Shown one piece after another: positions 49,536 through 61,800 of a stretch of 64,000 nucleotides of DNA. How positions within the stretch are numbered: the stretch's first letter is position 1; each line of letters opens with the position of its first letter. The stretch is from Sipunculus nudus (taxonomy: Eukaryota; Annelida; Sipuncula; Golfingiida; Sipunculidae). The stretch spans positions 56,902,300-56,966,299 of the forward strand of contig CM049314.1 in NCBI GenBank assembly GCA_026874595.1, read 5' to 3'. Under the pieces are notes generated by a model. That model worked only from the letters and a program-made list of their open reading frames with translations, did not search any database and had not been told where the DNA came from. The position numbers and the translations under genes were made by a program.

Positions 49536-52060
49536 TTTTAGCTCAGCTGACTATAAGTCAACTGAGCTATAGCGATGGTCCTATCTCCGTCGGTTGTCCG
49601 TCCGTCTCTCTGTCCGTCCGTTCTTCTGTGCATCTGTCCGTCCGTTAAACTGGCACGCTTTGAAACCGTTGGACCTACTAATCCGAAGTTCGGCATACAG
49701 TTAACTGTCACCAAACTCTCTTACAATACCAAAAATTCAGTACCAACACGAAAGACTTCGTTCCTTCGAGATATTAAGGAAAACCTCAATTTTTCATTAA
49801 AAACCGATTGTCAACCTTAAAGAATGCTTAATATCAAAACCACTGATCTACTTTTGATCATATTTAATGAAAATATTGCTCTATATATATATCCTATGTA
49901 CATCCCAGAAATTAGGTCAGTATTGTAAATTTCTTGAAGTTATTGGCCCGAAAATAATGCAGTCTGTAAAATATCGGGAAAAATATTTACTCCCTTAAAA
50001 TGATAAATGTAGAAGCTTGAGACTTCTTTTCGGGGATATAACTTTATTTAATCAAGATTCAATTGTACACACAAAATAAGATCTGATTTTGTAAATTTTT
50101 AAGTTATTAGCATAAATATAAAATCAGTGCCTTAAATTTTGCACAATTTTGGCCATGGCATGATTGTTGCCCTTTAAGCACTGATAATTTTTCTATCATG
50201 CACATGCTAGGCTTACAGCTTCTAAAGTCTAAAATTTGAAAAGAATTGGCAAAAAACTGTAACTTTTATTTTTGTTTTTATGAACCCACACAGGCTATAC
50301 TGAAGCCGCTCTTCGATCACCTGTATGTCACCCTTGTTGACCTTTCAGGCTAACTATCCCCTCGCAACGAAGTTGCAAAAGGGTTATATTGACGCCTTCG
50401 TTCGTGCGTCCGTCCGTCTGCGAGCTGTCCGTCTGTCCTTCTGCCCATCTGTCCGTCCGGAATTGGATTGTGGATCGATTTATGACCAAACCGTTTGACC
50501 AAAACCTTTCAACTTGAACATATGGCTCCCCGACCCATAGATGAACAACCCTGCCGATTTTGAGAACACAAGGTCAAAGGTCACGGCCACAGCACCTACT
50601 TCTTGAAAAAGCTTGTGAACCCATTTTAGGCCAAACGTTTTACCAACACCTATAAGTGTCATCTTGCTCATATGGCTCACCCACCTATGGATGAAGAACC
50701 CTATTTAGTTTGAGGTCACAGGAGCAAAGGTCAAGGCCAGAGAGCTGCCCTCCTTAATTTCCCACTTGATAATACACCTATTCTAATGATGCCCCGTGCG
50801 AGGGGATGCTCCGCTTTGCGGTGCCCTTGTTATACACGCTTCAGTTTGGCAGCCAGCGAGTTCCTGGCTGGCTACAGCTGGTCCAAGGTGTTGAACCCCC
50901 CCCCCCCTCTTCTAGTAGTTGTTTGGCCAACAACATTACAATTTACAATGATGAAATAAATTTATATTGGTTTATAATAACAACTTTAAAAAAATAATGG
51001 AAAAGGAATTTTATAGTTAATTAGTAACAGGGAATTACCTCGCAATTACTGATGTTGTGTGGATCTTATATTGATGGCCCCAAATGTATTCCAAATGACA
51101 CCATGTAGTCACCTTTAGGAATATTTCATTTAAATTTTAGAAATAACAAAAAAATAAATTAAACTGTATTTCACTTTAAGGTATTATATGAAGCAAATTA
51201 ATGATAGACAAGGATGAAGTTCATTTTATTAAATCTATCTAAATTTCAAGTTTATTTTTTCTAAGTGTTCCAGTTTGTTAATTTATATTTATTTCAAATA
51301 TTAAAATAATAAAATTTGTCAAAAATTTTAAATATTACTTAGACAAGTACTCATTGAATATTTCAATATGTTTGACTAATGATATTAAGATTCATGGCTG
51401 TGTCAGCTGTGACGATACTGTGTAAATAATCAAATTTATATGACTGATTCCTTTATTACAATTAAAAAAAATTAACAGGCTCATCTCAAGTTTGCTCCTT
51501 GTATAATGTATTGGATTATTTTTATACATGTATTAGTTTCATAGCTGACTTTTTTTTCTGATACATGTATTAAAAAAATAAAAAATTCAAATGTGATAAA
51601 AAATCAGATCCTAGACAAGTTCTCATTATGATATCTATAGTGTTAATAATTGTCATAAGACCCTTAAATTTAAAGCCATAAAACCAGGTTCCTAGGATCA
51701 TATTTAAATTTGTGTAATTTGTATATCCTGGATTATCAGCCATTTTGTTTGACTGAAATTGAATAAATACTCATAAGATAAAATTTATATGATAAAACTG
51801 ACAAAATGGTGTATATTGCAGCATCAGGCCAAGTCAAAACTTGTGTGACAATAGCACCCTTTTTCCAAATGTAAATAATATAAATGATATCAATCCTCTT
51901 AACTATATCCCAGGATTTAAACCAAATCTTACATAACGTAAGATGAACACCATCATCTCATAAAACAGCTTATATTACCACACAAAACTACCCCATCTTC
52001 CAAATCATATTTTGTGATCATATATAACAGCTGCGCGCCGTGACCCATAGCTCCCTTGTT
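49536..52060 (+). mobile_element. Nested bivalve-type repeat of about 2.5 kb
   Basis: It starts at AGCTCAGCTGACTATAAGTC, which with the following AACTGAGCT forms a hairpin, followed by GTTGTCCGTCCGTCTCTCTGTC. It ends at CGCGCCGTGACCCATAGCTC. I recall both ends from many bivalve sequences. It sits inside a 163-bp satellite unit of the composite element: the unit stops at 49535 and resumes at 52056. It encodes no protein that I can see. A smaller miniature element (50357-50806) is nested inside it. Confidence 0.6.
50357..50806 (+). mobile_element. Miniature element copy 2 with 10-bp terminal inverted repeats
   Basis: It begins TCCCCTCGCA (50357-50366) and ends TGCGAGGGGA (50797-50806), a perfect inverted repeat. 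The body matches 31677-32108 in order and orientation, including two internal repeats of the GTGGATCGATTT...CATATGGCTC block. No target-site duplication is clear. At 450 bp and with no coding frame it fits a non-autonomous DNA transposon. Transposase partner unknown. Confidence 0.75.
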
Positions 52061-52067
52061 TATCAAA

Positions 52068-52715
52068 GAGTTGTAATTTGGCTATCTACTGCTAGGATGT
52101 TTTGGTCCAGAAATCCATTGAAACCAACAGAAATATCATTACATATTTATATTACTGGCAAATCCGAGATGACGTCCAAAATGATCGTCAAGTTCTTTAA
52201 AATTGACATAAATAATTTATTTTCATCATAGAGTTGTAATTTTGCTAGTTACTGCTAAGTTTTAGAGGTCCAAAATTCCATTGAAACCAATTAAAACATC
52301 ATTACATATTTATATTACTAGCAAATTTTAGATGTCGTCGAAAATGGCCACCATGTCCTTAAAATGGCCATAAATCATTCATTTATCATCACAGAGTTGT
52401 AATTTTGGTATCTACTACCCGGGTTTTAGGGTCCAGAAATCCTTTCGAAATAATATAGAAACATTCTGTATTTACGTTACTGCAATTCCAAGACTGCGTC
52501 CAAATTGGCCGCCAATTTCTTAACAATTGCCATAAATCATTTATATTTAACAACTGAGAGGCAATTTTGGTATCTACAACTGCATTTTTTGGTTTGTGTA
52601 TCCATTGAAACCAAATAACGCATCGCTGTGCAGTCATGTCACTACCAAATCAAAGATAGTTCAAATACCTAATGATTACGTCATATACAGTCATTCTGTA
52701 TTTTATTGTCGTAAT
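52068..52715 (+). repeat. 163-bp satellite, four units
   Basis: Units begin at the GAGTTGTAATTTTGG-like motif at 52068, 52231, 52394 and 52556, giving periods of 163, 163 and 162. Each carries TCCAGAAATCCATTGAAACC, CATCATTACATATTTATATTAC, GCAAAT and a GCCGCC/GCCACC block. Similar units lie at 49386-49535 (direct) and 55730-56190 (inverted). Confidence 0.85.
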
Positions 52716-53080
52716 TTTGATTCCAACAACTATTCGTTTTAGTGATAAACATGACCCAGTGGTTAAAAGATCAAGATTGGTCTGAATCAGCTGGTAATCT
52801 ACATCCAAGATCGTAAACATAATGGCCGCCGAAAAATCTTACACTGATTCGGTTAGAAGCAATAACTTTTTATCATAGACGCGAGTTTGATGTTTATCTT
52901 TAGATTTAAGGGTGTACAAATAAAGACATTAAGACAAGTAAAAGTATTATTGGGTTATCATGTAACCTAAATTATCAAATATGACATTCAAGATGGCCAC
53001 CTATGCACTATAAAAACTTAAGACAGATCTAAGAGAGTGAAATTTAGTGGAGCATAAACAGAACGAAGTTATTCGGAGAT

Positions 53081-55260
53081 AACAAGTAATTTTGCCAAAT
53101 GATGTAAGGGATGGAACTGAACTCGAAGTGTCTGAACTCGGACCTGTACACGAGGTCAGGTCTTGTTACCTAGTCTAAATGCAGCTCAAGTCCAGTAAGA
53201 AAAAGCTAGAAAACATGCTGATAACATACACATGTATACGTAACATGCATATGCACAGCTGTTAATGAATGTTGAAATGGTTAATTATTCTACTTCTGTA
53301 TGTACCCTTTGGCCTTGTATACTCCTTGTATTAATTTTTTTATTTATTGGATCTCGCATCCCACATCACTGGCATCTTGATAGTGTATCAAGCCCGGCGG
53401 TTTAGTCTATGTGCGTCACAAATGTTGTGGGTTAGTAGCCCTGTTTTTCACTTGCATGGACAACTGGAGGTTTGGAACCCTCTCGATGCCATGAGTACTG
53501 CTACTTCGGGATACTTCCTCTTTAGGGCTTCCAACATGCTTTATCGGCGGCTTTCTTTTAATTGCTTGCAAATCTGGAGCAATATCAACATAGTTTAGAA
53601 AGCATTCCTTTGGCCTTAATTGCTTTTCTTTTGCCTGACTCGAGTTCAAGATGAAGGATATGCTTGGGAATTCTCCATAAAGATGACGTCCTATCCAGCT
53701 TCTGTGATGCAAGATATTCCTAGAAATAGACAAAATGATTGGCTTCTTTCCGATTTGCTGCCTGATGTGCTGCTCTTGTTTTTAGGGCAGGGAATAACAG
53801 TGCTTTCCTTAAAATCTTGTGGCATAACCTCTTCTTCACTAATACTGGAGAGAATGTTACGTCAAATTGCCTTTGCTGTAGATGATAATTCCTTGGGTAC
53901 CTTGGGTAACCACCTGTAGTATAGAACAGGGGTCAAGCCTATCCATGGTAGGTTACTGATGGATCTGTCCCAGTTTGTCTCCTATGATTGAGGAAAGTCT
54001 ATATATGAGTTTATGAAAGTGTTGAATTTTCTCATTGATGACACTCTTCACTTTTAATGGTGGAAGCAGTTTGTAAAGAGGAGGGGGCGGCTCCTCAAAA
54101 CGGTCCTTTCTAGAGGTGAAAGATATTCTGCTAGGCTATGAAGTACTTTGTTCATCCTCAACCAGGTATTCTGATCGACCCTTTTGGTAACTGAATGTTG
54201 ACTCCTCCTTCTTCTGGCCTGGTTTCCGTTTTATTTACCAGCCCCTGGCATGGGAGGTCAGCATGTTTTCTATGCTAGTGGCAAAGTGGTTAAGAAGATT
54301 TGTTTGTTTCAAATCATCGATATTGAATGTTCAGTAGGACCTGGTTGTTTTCTGGTGGACGGTGTAATGTGCAGTGTAAGGATCTATCTGACCAGGCGGT
54401 GGAGTATCCAAAACTTGGATGCAGGCACGGCCCTGGTGATCCAAGAGTCATGTGCATCGCACCCTCGGCTGATGGCTAAACCGATAAAATGGCATTGTTT
54501 AGATCTCAGATGCTTCCAATTTATTTTGTATTTGTCTGATTATCTGAAAGAGGTGTTTGTGATAGTCAGGTTGCTCTCTACAGAGATGATTAAAACAGAC
54601 TCTATCTAAGAAAATGTACTATAGCCATGTGGACCAGGCATGCTCCTCTAATTTCTGTAGTCGGTACCGACTCTGGCAAATTAGGTCGACCAGCAAATTC
54701 GCTTTTCTCTAAAGGGGTGGCCTTCAAGATCTCCATAGAAGGATGCCTGCGAGATTTGGAGAAATGCTCTTGGCAAGACAGGTTGGGAGGTAGCCATGTT
54801 TCATGAACTGATCATTGATTGGAGTGTGTGGACTGATAGGTGTTAGAAATGTAAGTTTAATGACAAATTATTCCCCAAGAATTGTCCTCACAATGTACGC
54901 ATCCTAAGCCTTGAATCTTTGAAATCTTTCTGTCTATGAATTAACTAATATATTATGGTATAGCCTTGCAACAAAACTGACATAGATGTCACACACTGGA
55001 GAATAATCAGTTGGTTCTATTGCTGGCAAGCTTTGATGTATCTCCTGAAAGTCTTCAAAAGATGGTCCATAGCTAATGCTAAATAGAACGATGTAGCTGT
55101 AGGAGTTTGAAATTATACCAGTTTTCTTGGACCTGGTAAACTGGACACGTGCAGCATTCCATAGCGCAAGGCAATAGAAAATCCAGGATGGTAATTTTGC
55201 ACATGACTTTGATCAGATAAATAGTGACTTCCTACAGATAATCATGTTTAAAAAATGAAG
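53081..55260. other. Unique-looking core between the two inverted element copies
   Basis: This 2.2-kb stretch separates the oppositely oriented copies. It is less AT-rich than its flanks. On the minus strand, frames of moderate length follow one another (54120-53920, then 53733-53416 with 105 codons, rich in Lys/Ser/Pro). A plus-strand frame of 119 codons lies at 54250-54609. None shows a motif I know, and frameshifts would be needed to join them. It could be the decayed coding part of an autonomous element or simply unrelated DNA. Confidence 0.35.
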
Positions 55261-55619
55261 CTCATCGTCCTAATTGAAATGCTCCATTTTAGGCCGGTTT
55301 CAATGTACTGGTAGCCATCTTATTCAAATGTTTGATATTTTAGAATACCTGAATATTCAAAGATTTATAACAGGTCTTAATTTCTTAATTTTAGAACTTA
55401 GCCTAGGGGCAGACATCAACGATAGAACAGTAACTCCGTCTAACGATGTTAGTGTAAAATTATTCGGCTGACTTCTTGGTTGCTATCTTGGAAGTATAGG
55501 TTACCGGCATGTTCAAATTTATTAGCTATTATTTAAAGCTCATGCCAAAAAATGAACCCTTAAAATAAGACAATAATATAGAGTGACTTATGAATATTTA
55601 AAAAAAAATGACATAATGG

Positions 55620-56190
55620 ATAAACATTTTTACGCCATCTTTGATTTGCCAATCACTTGACTACACAGCGATAAATAAATTATAAATCATAAAATAAATC
55701 ATATGTCATAATATGTTATGATGTTTTTATTGGTTCCAATGGATTTCTGGACTCCAAAAACCTAGGAGTAGATACCACAATTACAAATCTATAATTTAAA
55801 AAATCATTTATATCAATTTTTTAAGGGCCTAGCGATTAATGTGGACGTTACTTTGATGTGTCAGTAATATAAATACGTAATGATGCTTTCTTGGGTTCTA
55901 ATAGATTTCTGGACCCAAAAAAAAAAACAGTTGTCCACATCCAGTTGTAGATACCAAATTTACAACTCAATGATGAAAAATGAATTATTCATTGCCATTT
56001 TTAAGGACTTGGCTGCCATTTTGGACACCATCTTGGATTTGCCACTAATATAAATACGTAATGATGTTTTATAGGTTCTAATGGATAACTGGACCCCAAA
56101 AACCTAGTTGATTACTACTCTATGATGAAAACTAAGTGATTTATTGCCATCTGAGCGGCTTGGCTGCCATCTTGGACGCCATTTTAAAAA
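55620..56190 (-). repeat. 163-bp satellite, about three inverted units
   Basis: The minus-strand units carry the same landmarks as at 52068: GGTTCCAATGGATTTCTGGA on the plus strand is the complement of TCCAGAAATCCATTGAAACC. Spacing of the TTACAAATCT/TTACAACTCA landmark is about 179 because of a local insertion of A-rich sequence with a partial repeat at about 55918-55948. Confidence 0.75.
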
Positions 56191-56839
56191 AAAAAACTTT
56201 TATTGTGTCCAATTTTGGTAAATATTTCATATATTGTTAAGCTGATCCTATTATACAAAAAAATCACAATAAAACAATTTCTTGCAATTCGTACGGGGCT
56301 TAGCTGTATTTTCCATATTTTGACCCGTCTACAGGTGATAGGCGAGTATATCAAGCTCCACGCCAGGACGCCATTCCACTGAAACTGCATGGGCTACAAT
56401 GTGCTTGTCAGATTGGGCATCATTCTTCCTTTGGAATTCCTATGTGCTTTTAATATCCCTGGGAGTTGCAGTAATGTCAGGCTCAGGCGCTGTATAGTGA
56501 AATCTTATCAAGAAGATCAATATATATTAAATCACAAGTTCTGAATACTTTTTATAAATGTACACCATATTGTGCAACGACAGCACTGGTCTCAATATAT
56601 GTATCATACATGTGTCTTGAATATATAGTGAATCCTAGCTAGGCGGACAATAAAACACAGTGTCATTTATGATGTTTAAATTACGGGTTCATGCATTGTA
56701 TTATATAAAAATCCTTTTATATATGATACTAATTTACTATTCAGTCTTTAGTTAGCCTGTACGTAATCGGCTGGATCCAGCATATTTATTATTCCACCTA
56801 GTGAAAACGTTCCTTGTCAGATACTACTCCTACTAAGAA

Positions 56840-57260
56840 ATTACATAGTGTGATTGTGTTTGTAGGAAGAAAAATGCACCTCTAAGATATGTCCTTATGA
56901 GTACTTTCATAGTGTAATTGTGTTTTTGGGAAGAAAACGGCACCTGTATGAGATATCTCAATAAGTACTTTCATAGTGTAATTGTGTTTGTGGAAAGAAA
57001 ACAGTCAGAGATATACCAATGAGTATAACTTTCATATGGTTATTGTGTTTGTTGGAAGAAAACGGCACCTGTAAGAGATATCCTAATGAGTACTTTCATA
57101 GTGTCATCCCAATGAGTACCTTTATAGTGTACTTTAACAGTGCAATTTTATTTGTAAGAAAAAAACGGCATATGTAGGTGACATTCCAATGAGTACATTT
57201 GTAGTGTGTTTGTGTTTGTGGGAAGAAAACGGCACCTGTTTGAGACATTCGAATAAAATA
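56840..57260. repeat. 64-bp minisatellite, about six copies
   Basis: CATAGTG (or CATATGG) landmarks lie at 56844, 56908, 56972, 57033 and 57097, with a further decayed unit near 57200. Each unit carries ATTGTGTTTGTGGGAAGAAAACGG, CACCTGT, GAGATAT and ATGAGTACTTT. A single unit in reverse complement is present in copy 1 at 46420-46463, so the array expanded only in copy 2. Confidence 0.85.
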
Positions 57261-58736
57261 CAAATTTCCTTGTCTCATCAAATCTCCAGGGCATTTGTAC
57301 AAAGACTTTAGTCCAGTTAAAAATTATTGTGATGTTCGTAAATGATCGGAATGAGTTGTGCAGCTTTAGCTAATAGCTAATGGAACTCTCTGCGAGATAA
57401 CACAACTTCTTGCATCTTAAAAATACTCTCTACAATGCTGTAGGTCATGAATACTGTGAAGATAGAACCACGGAAATCAAGTAGACCATATCATTATTTG
57501 TTAAGCTCCTCCTCAATTTGACTAACATGAAGAACAGTTTTTTTACGGATGATAATTTTCATAATGTGGATCTTAGGTGTTTAAGTTTATTTCTGCCCTA
57601 GTATTTTCAATTATACTGTCCAGTATAAGTTATTCCAGCTAACATATAACACTTACCGTAGTCACTCATGTATAAAATTTAAAAGCTCCAGTATCTGAAT
57701 AACTAATGCTTGATCAGCATGATTCTTTTCATGCATATTGATCATTGATTTTTTCATCAGTTCCTGCACACTGTTGGTGCCACCTAGATTTTTCCCAATA
57801 TTTACGAATTTATTTCTCTATTTTTGAGACATTCAAAGTAGCAGTTAACTGTTAACCAGGCACAAATCGTAACCACAACATCTAGGATCGTCTAACTTGA
57901 AATCCTTTGAAGTCCATGAAAAGTCTCCTTGGAAAAAACTGAAATTAGGTCTCTGTTACCCATATCCTCCAAGCTAAGGCTCAGAAGTACTCCCAAGAAT
58001 AATTAAAGATTTGATTCAAAATCTCATATATATACACACACACCCATCGAAATATTTCTAATTTACAAAACTAAAATGAGATGACAGTTAATGAACGACT
58101 ATGTTACGTTGGTATATGTGCCTCAGAAATACCGACATGAAGATGCACAGACACGAATTTCACGGTTTTGCCGTGGTTTTCATCAACAACACTAGGCACA
58201 CTAGCCTACTGTACTTTTCCCGGGTCCATTTATTTGGCCGTATGCGAGGGGAAGGGGAGCAGGGAACCAGCTCAGTGATCATTTTAATGCACCAAAAAGT
58301 GGTCCCGGTTGCCTTTTGCGTGCCATCCCGCTTTGACATACTCAAATCGTATGATAACAAATTAGCCTTCTTCCTAAACAAGTGTACATTCACTCCATTC
58401 CATCATTACATGTTACTGTATGACTTAAAGTAAGAATTAAATACGCACATAAGGAAAAATGCATTTTAGATTTCATATGGTATCATATTGATAACATTGT
58501 AAAAGTGACAGGTATGAAATGTTAGTCAGTTAATATAAGCATGCTAGAACAAAACAGTTCCCGTGCGAATGTTAATTCATTTTATAAATTTGAGGTTTGC
58601 TTTCATAAAAAAAAACTGTTGATTATGTAGTGTAATCAATGCCATGTGTCAACATTATATTTACATGTAAATAGATTTAAAATTCAGCACGTGACCTCAT
58701 TACTGATCAAGTCACTATTGATTGATAATGTGCAAC
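57261..58736. other. Intergenic upstream of the second synthetase
   Basis: A 110-codon plus frame (58101-58433) and a 77-codon minus frame overlap each other, and neither has a recognisable motif. The rest shows nothing I can support. Confidence 0.35.
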
Positions 58737-58752
58737 GTCACATCGATGTGAC
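58687..58752. promoter_or_regulatory. E-box CACGTG and 16-bp perfect palindrome upstream of the second synthetase
   Basis: CACGTGAC begins at about 58688, and GTCACATCGATGTGAC (58737-58752) is a perfect palindrome 54 bases before the proposed start codon. CACGTG is the site of bHLH factors such as USF/MITF in animals. The palindrome could bind a dimeric factor. Both are position-based guesses. Confidence 0.3.
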
Positions 58753-58805
58753 ATTGCATGTGGTCATTTACCATTTAACTACATTCTTATATACATCTTA
58801 GGCAT

Positions 58806-61800
58806 ATGATCAGCATGACATCGATGCTTACAATACCCAACGACCCGATACATCATTACATGAGAAACGCCTGGGAAGGCAATTTAAGCAAGACAGCCAT
58901 TGTAAGTGAATTCACTTTTACATCGAAATAATTTTAAAAATAATCATACTAAGTTGTATAAAACACGTACCTTTAGTGAAAATTTTTATTAGAAATAACC
59001 ATTGTCACCCGTTAACAGTTACCCCTTTTTGGTTGTCCCAATAAGGCGAATGTTACTTTCCAGGTTCTTTAAAGTCATTTGAATCACCAGGCAGACCTCA
59101 GAAAATATTCATACATTTGTTAACCCCAAATAAACTCAAAGACGAACATAGGTTAACAAAATCAAATAATAACAAAATAATAGGAATACTTTCAGGTCAC
59201 TAGGGGTATGTCAACATCAATGAACGTAATCACACAGTCCTATTTAACAAAGCACATACACTCAGGGTAGCTGATTCAAATCACGTGACTCCGCAATGTT
59301 AAGTCCACAGTCCTAGCGTAATCCCTGTGTACACAGTAAACTCCAAATTACTGACTCGCACTTTAGTTCTCCTCTAGCGGTGACCATCACCGCAGAACAC
59401 GCGTTACCAGTCCATGGATACAAATCAAGTGTTAATCCACAAATGTCCTGTGTTAGAGCCCTCTGTCATTTGCTTTATCCCTCTTAGATGCACTAAGTTA
59501 TAACTATCCGGCTGTCGGATACCGAGTAAACTCTCACCAGCGAATCCCAGCACCGTTATATCTCGGCGTCAAAACGAAGTCTCTGGCTTGTTACTGGGAG
59601 CTCTCTAAACGACCCAATTGCCTGTCCATCGGCAAACATTACTACAGTCTCTTGCAGTACTGCACACAACATTAGTAGACGGCTCCCTCAGACTAGACTG
59701 TCCATACACTATGACGCTACAGCCCCACAAAGCTCACCAAAGAAAAAAAGACCAGCTGGTCGGACTGCTCGCAGCTATATACAGGTAAGACACCACTCTC
59801 AAAGGGGCTACATGCTCTTGCGTCGACAATCGCCCGCTTTCCAGTTTTGTACCAGTTCCTGACGTCACAAGTCCGCCAGAATCCTCCGCCAATCAGCACC
59901 ACTACCTATCTGTTCCGCTGTCACAAACATCAAATTGCAGTAGACATGCCCTTAGGTATAATACGTCGGAAAAACTATTCTAGAGAAATCCACAGACAAA
60001 CATAGACATGTTGGCGCCAGCTAAACACCGTTCTAAGGAGATCGTCGTACACGATCGGCTTCTCAAAGCTCAAAAAAGGAACATCAAAGGTGCAGGTGTT
60101 CTATACTGATCGCTTATCTCTCTGATGTCGATATCAAACAAACCACGTGCTACTCCTAACTGATTTTTTCACGCTAAAAAAAATCTGCAAAACAATTATC
60201 TGATCATACTCCCTATATCCAAATATATGAACAAAAAGTCACAGTCCTCTGGTAACACTGGTTCCCTTGGAAAAAGGCTGCCCAAATTAAGTGACAGACC
60301 GGGTTGCCTTTGGCTTAACGTGGTAAAGTAGACATGGTGTGTTTTTTGATGGCGCACACATCGTATCAGCACTCAATTCAGCACCGAGTTTATATAAAAA
60401 TAAATAAAAATTAAAAAAAGAGAATTCAAAACCACCAATAATTAGGGTTCCCAACCTGTTCCGCCTTATACCACGTTAAATACACTGTTTTCTCACTAAA
60501 TAAAACTCTGGTAAACAAGAACTCTGGTTAAATAGTCTCTAGACCTCCTAAAGTGGCAATACTGGACCCCAACTGGAGTTATGGGCCCCGGCTGACAATA
60601 ATTGCCCCTTGCTGGCAGCACCTCTCTGGACACTGGTTGGCAGGCACCTCTCTGGACACTGACAGGCGGCAATTATCTCCAACGGGTTGGCTTCTGGACT
60701 CTGCAGGCTCCAAAAACTGTATGTCCCCACTAAGTATGCGACCCTTTTCCTTCGAGGCTCATTTATATTCATAAGTCTAATACAAAACCTTGGCCTGCTC
60801 TTTTTCTATGGTCCATCTATATTCATGAGCACGCTCAATACTGAATTCAGCACCCGGTGATCGCTATTGAATTACCCGTTTATCTCACACACTAAAAATA
60901 CTCTGCCCGGCGACCCTGGTTTACTTACAAAACACAAAGATACAACTAACCTGAGAATTCAAAACAAAATTAAACCAAAAGACACAATCTATTTTGTGAT
61001 AACCATGACATAAGTCAAACATTAACAATTTGCTTATTTGCCAACAGGTGTATATAGAAGGCGTGGGACATTGCACTTACACATATGGCAATCTACAAGA
61101 TATGGTATTCCACTTTACACGGGGCCTCTACGTTCATGGTGTGCGCAGCGAAGATGCTGTCTTAATAATGAGTACCAACAACACAGAGTTTCTGGTTACA
61201 CTTTTGGCATGCTGGCATCTTGGGGCTACCGTTACAGTTGCAAACGTACTATGTAAACCAGGTATTGGATATTTTTGGATTTACTTTTATAATTTGCGTA
61301 ACAATGTTTCCGACCATGCCATATCTTTTCATGCTCCTACTGTACTGTTACTATAACGTTAATGTTTATTTCTAAGCTTTTCTGGGAAATCTAGTTCTAG
61401 TTCCCTAGCTATCATCTTCACATCGGTTTCAGTGCGTTAGCTAGCCTTCCTTTCTTACGTAGAATCCGTTAAGCCATTTTATCGAGACAACAAATGGGTA
61501 ATTGAGGTCACATCCTTTTCAGTAATGGACAGCCTTGTATTTTAAGTAGAATAAAAATGTATGAATTTTTTTTATCGAAATAAAATAAAGGAAACATACA
61601 TATCAGCAGTACAAACCCGTTACCATTTTAAAAATAATAATAATGATCGACTTATATTTCAAATGAACTTCGCAGACAGATAGATGATGCAAAGGTTACA
61701 CATATAGTGGGTCATGAGAATTACATAAAAACCTGCGAAGAAGCAGCGGAAACTGCTCAGAGTAAAGTCAAGGTGACACTTGGTATCATATGCTATCCTG

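Larger units (their letters stand above)
46420..53080 (+). mobile_element. Composite repeat element, copy 1, broken by two insertions
   Basis: Three segments match, in order, the reverse complement of 57260-55260. (1) 46420-46965: AGGTGCCGTTTTCTTTTTAC, AGTAGTATCTGACAAGGAAC, CAGCCGATTACTT, GAATGATGCCCAATCTGACAAGC, GCTTGATATACTCGCC. (2) 49190-49535: TGCAAGAAATTGTTTTATGGTGA and part of a 163-bp satellite unit. (3) 52056-53080: four satellite units, then AATCTTACACTGATTCGGTTAG and CAAGATGGCCACCTATGCAC. The gaps 46966-49189 and 49536-52055 are absent from copy 2, so they look like insertions in copy 1. Without them the element is about 2 kb. It has no protein-coding content that I recognise. The tandem-repeat core recalls the pearl/Helitron-like elements of bivalves, but I cannot confirm the class. 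Confidence 0.7.
55260..57260 (-). mobile_element. Composite repeat element, copy 2 (inverted)
   Basis: Reading the minus strand from 57260: a 64-bp minisatellite, then segment 1 (AGTAGTATCTGACAAGGAAC, CAGCCGATTACGT, GAATGATGCCCAATCTGACAAGC, GCTTGATATACTCGCC), then TGCAAGAAATTGTTTTATTGTGA, about three satellite units (56190-55620), then the trailing part matching 52710-53080 at lower identity. Unlike copy 1 it has no large insertions, so it shows the likely original length of about 2 kb. Confidence 0.7.

Noticed and set aside
53416-54609. DIRS- or Gypsy-type retrotransposon coding
   Set aside because: I could not find a reverse transcriptase, integrase or recombinase motif in any frame, so no class is assigned.
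58101-58433. 110-codon frame upstream of the second synthetase
   Set aside because: No family motif and it does not join in phase or homology to the synthetase exons.
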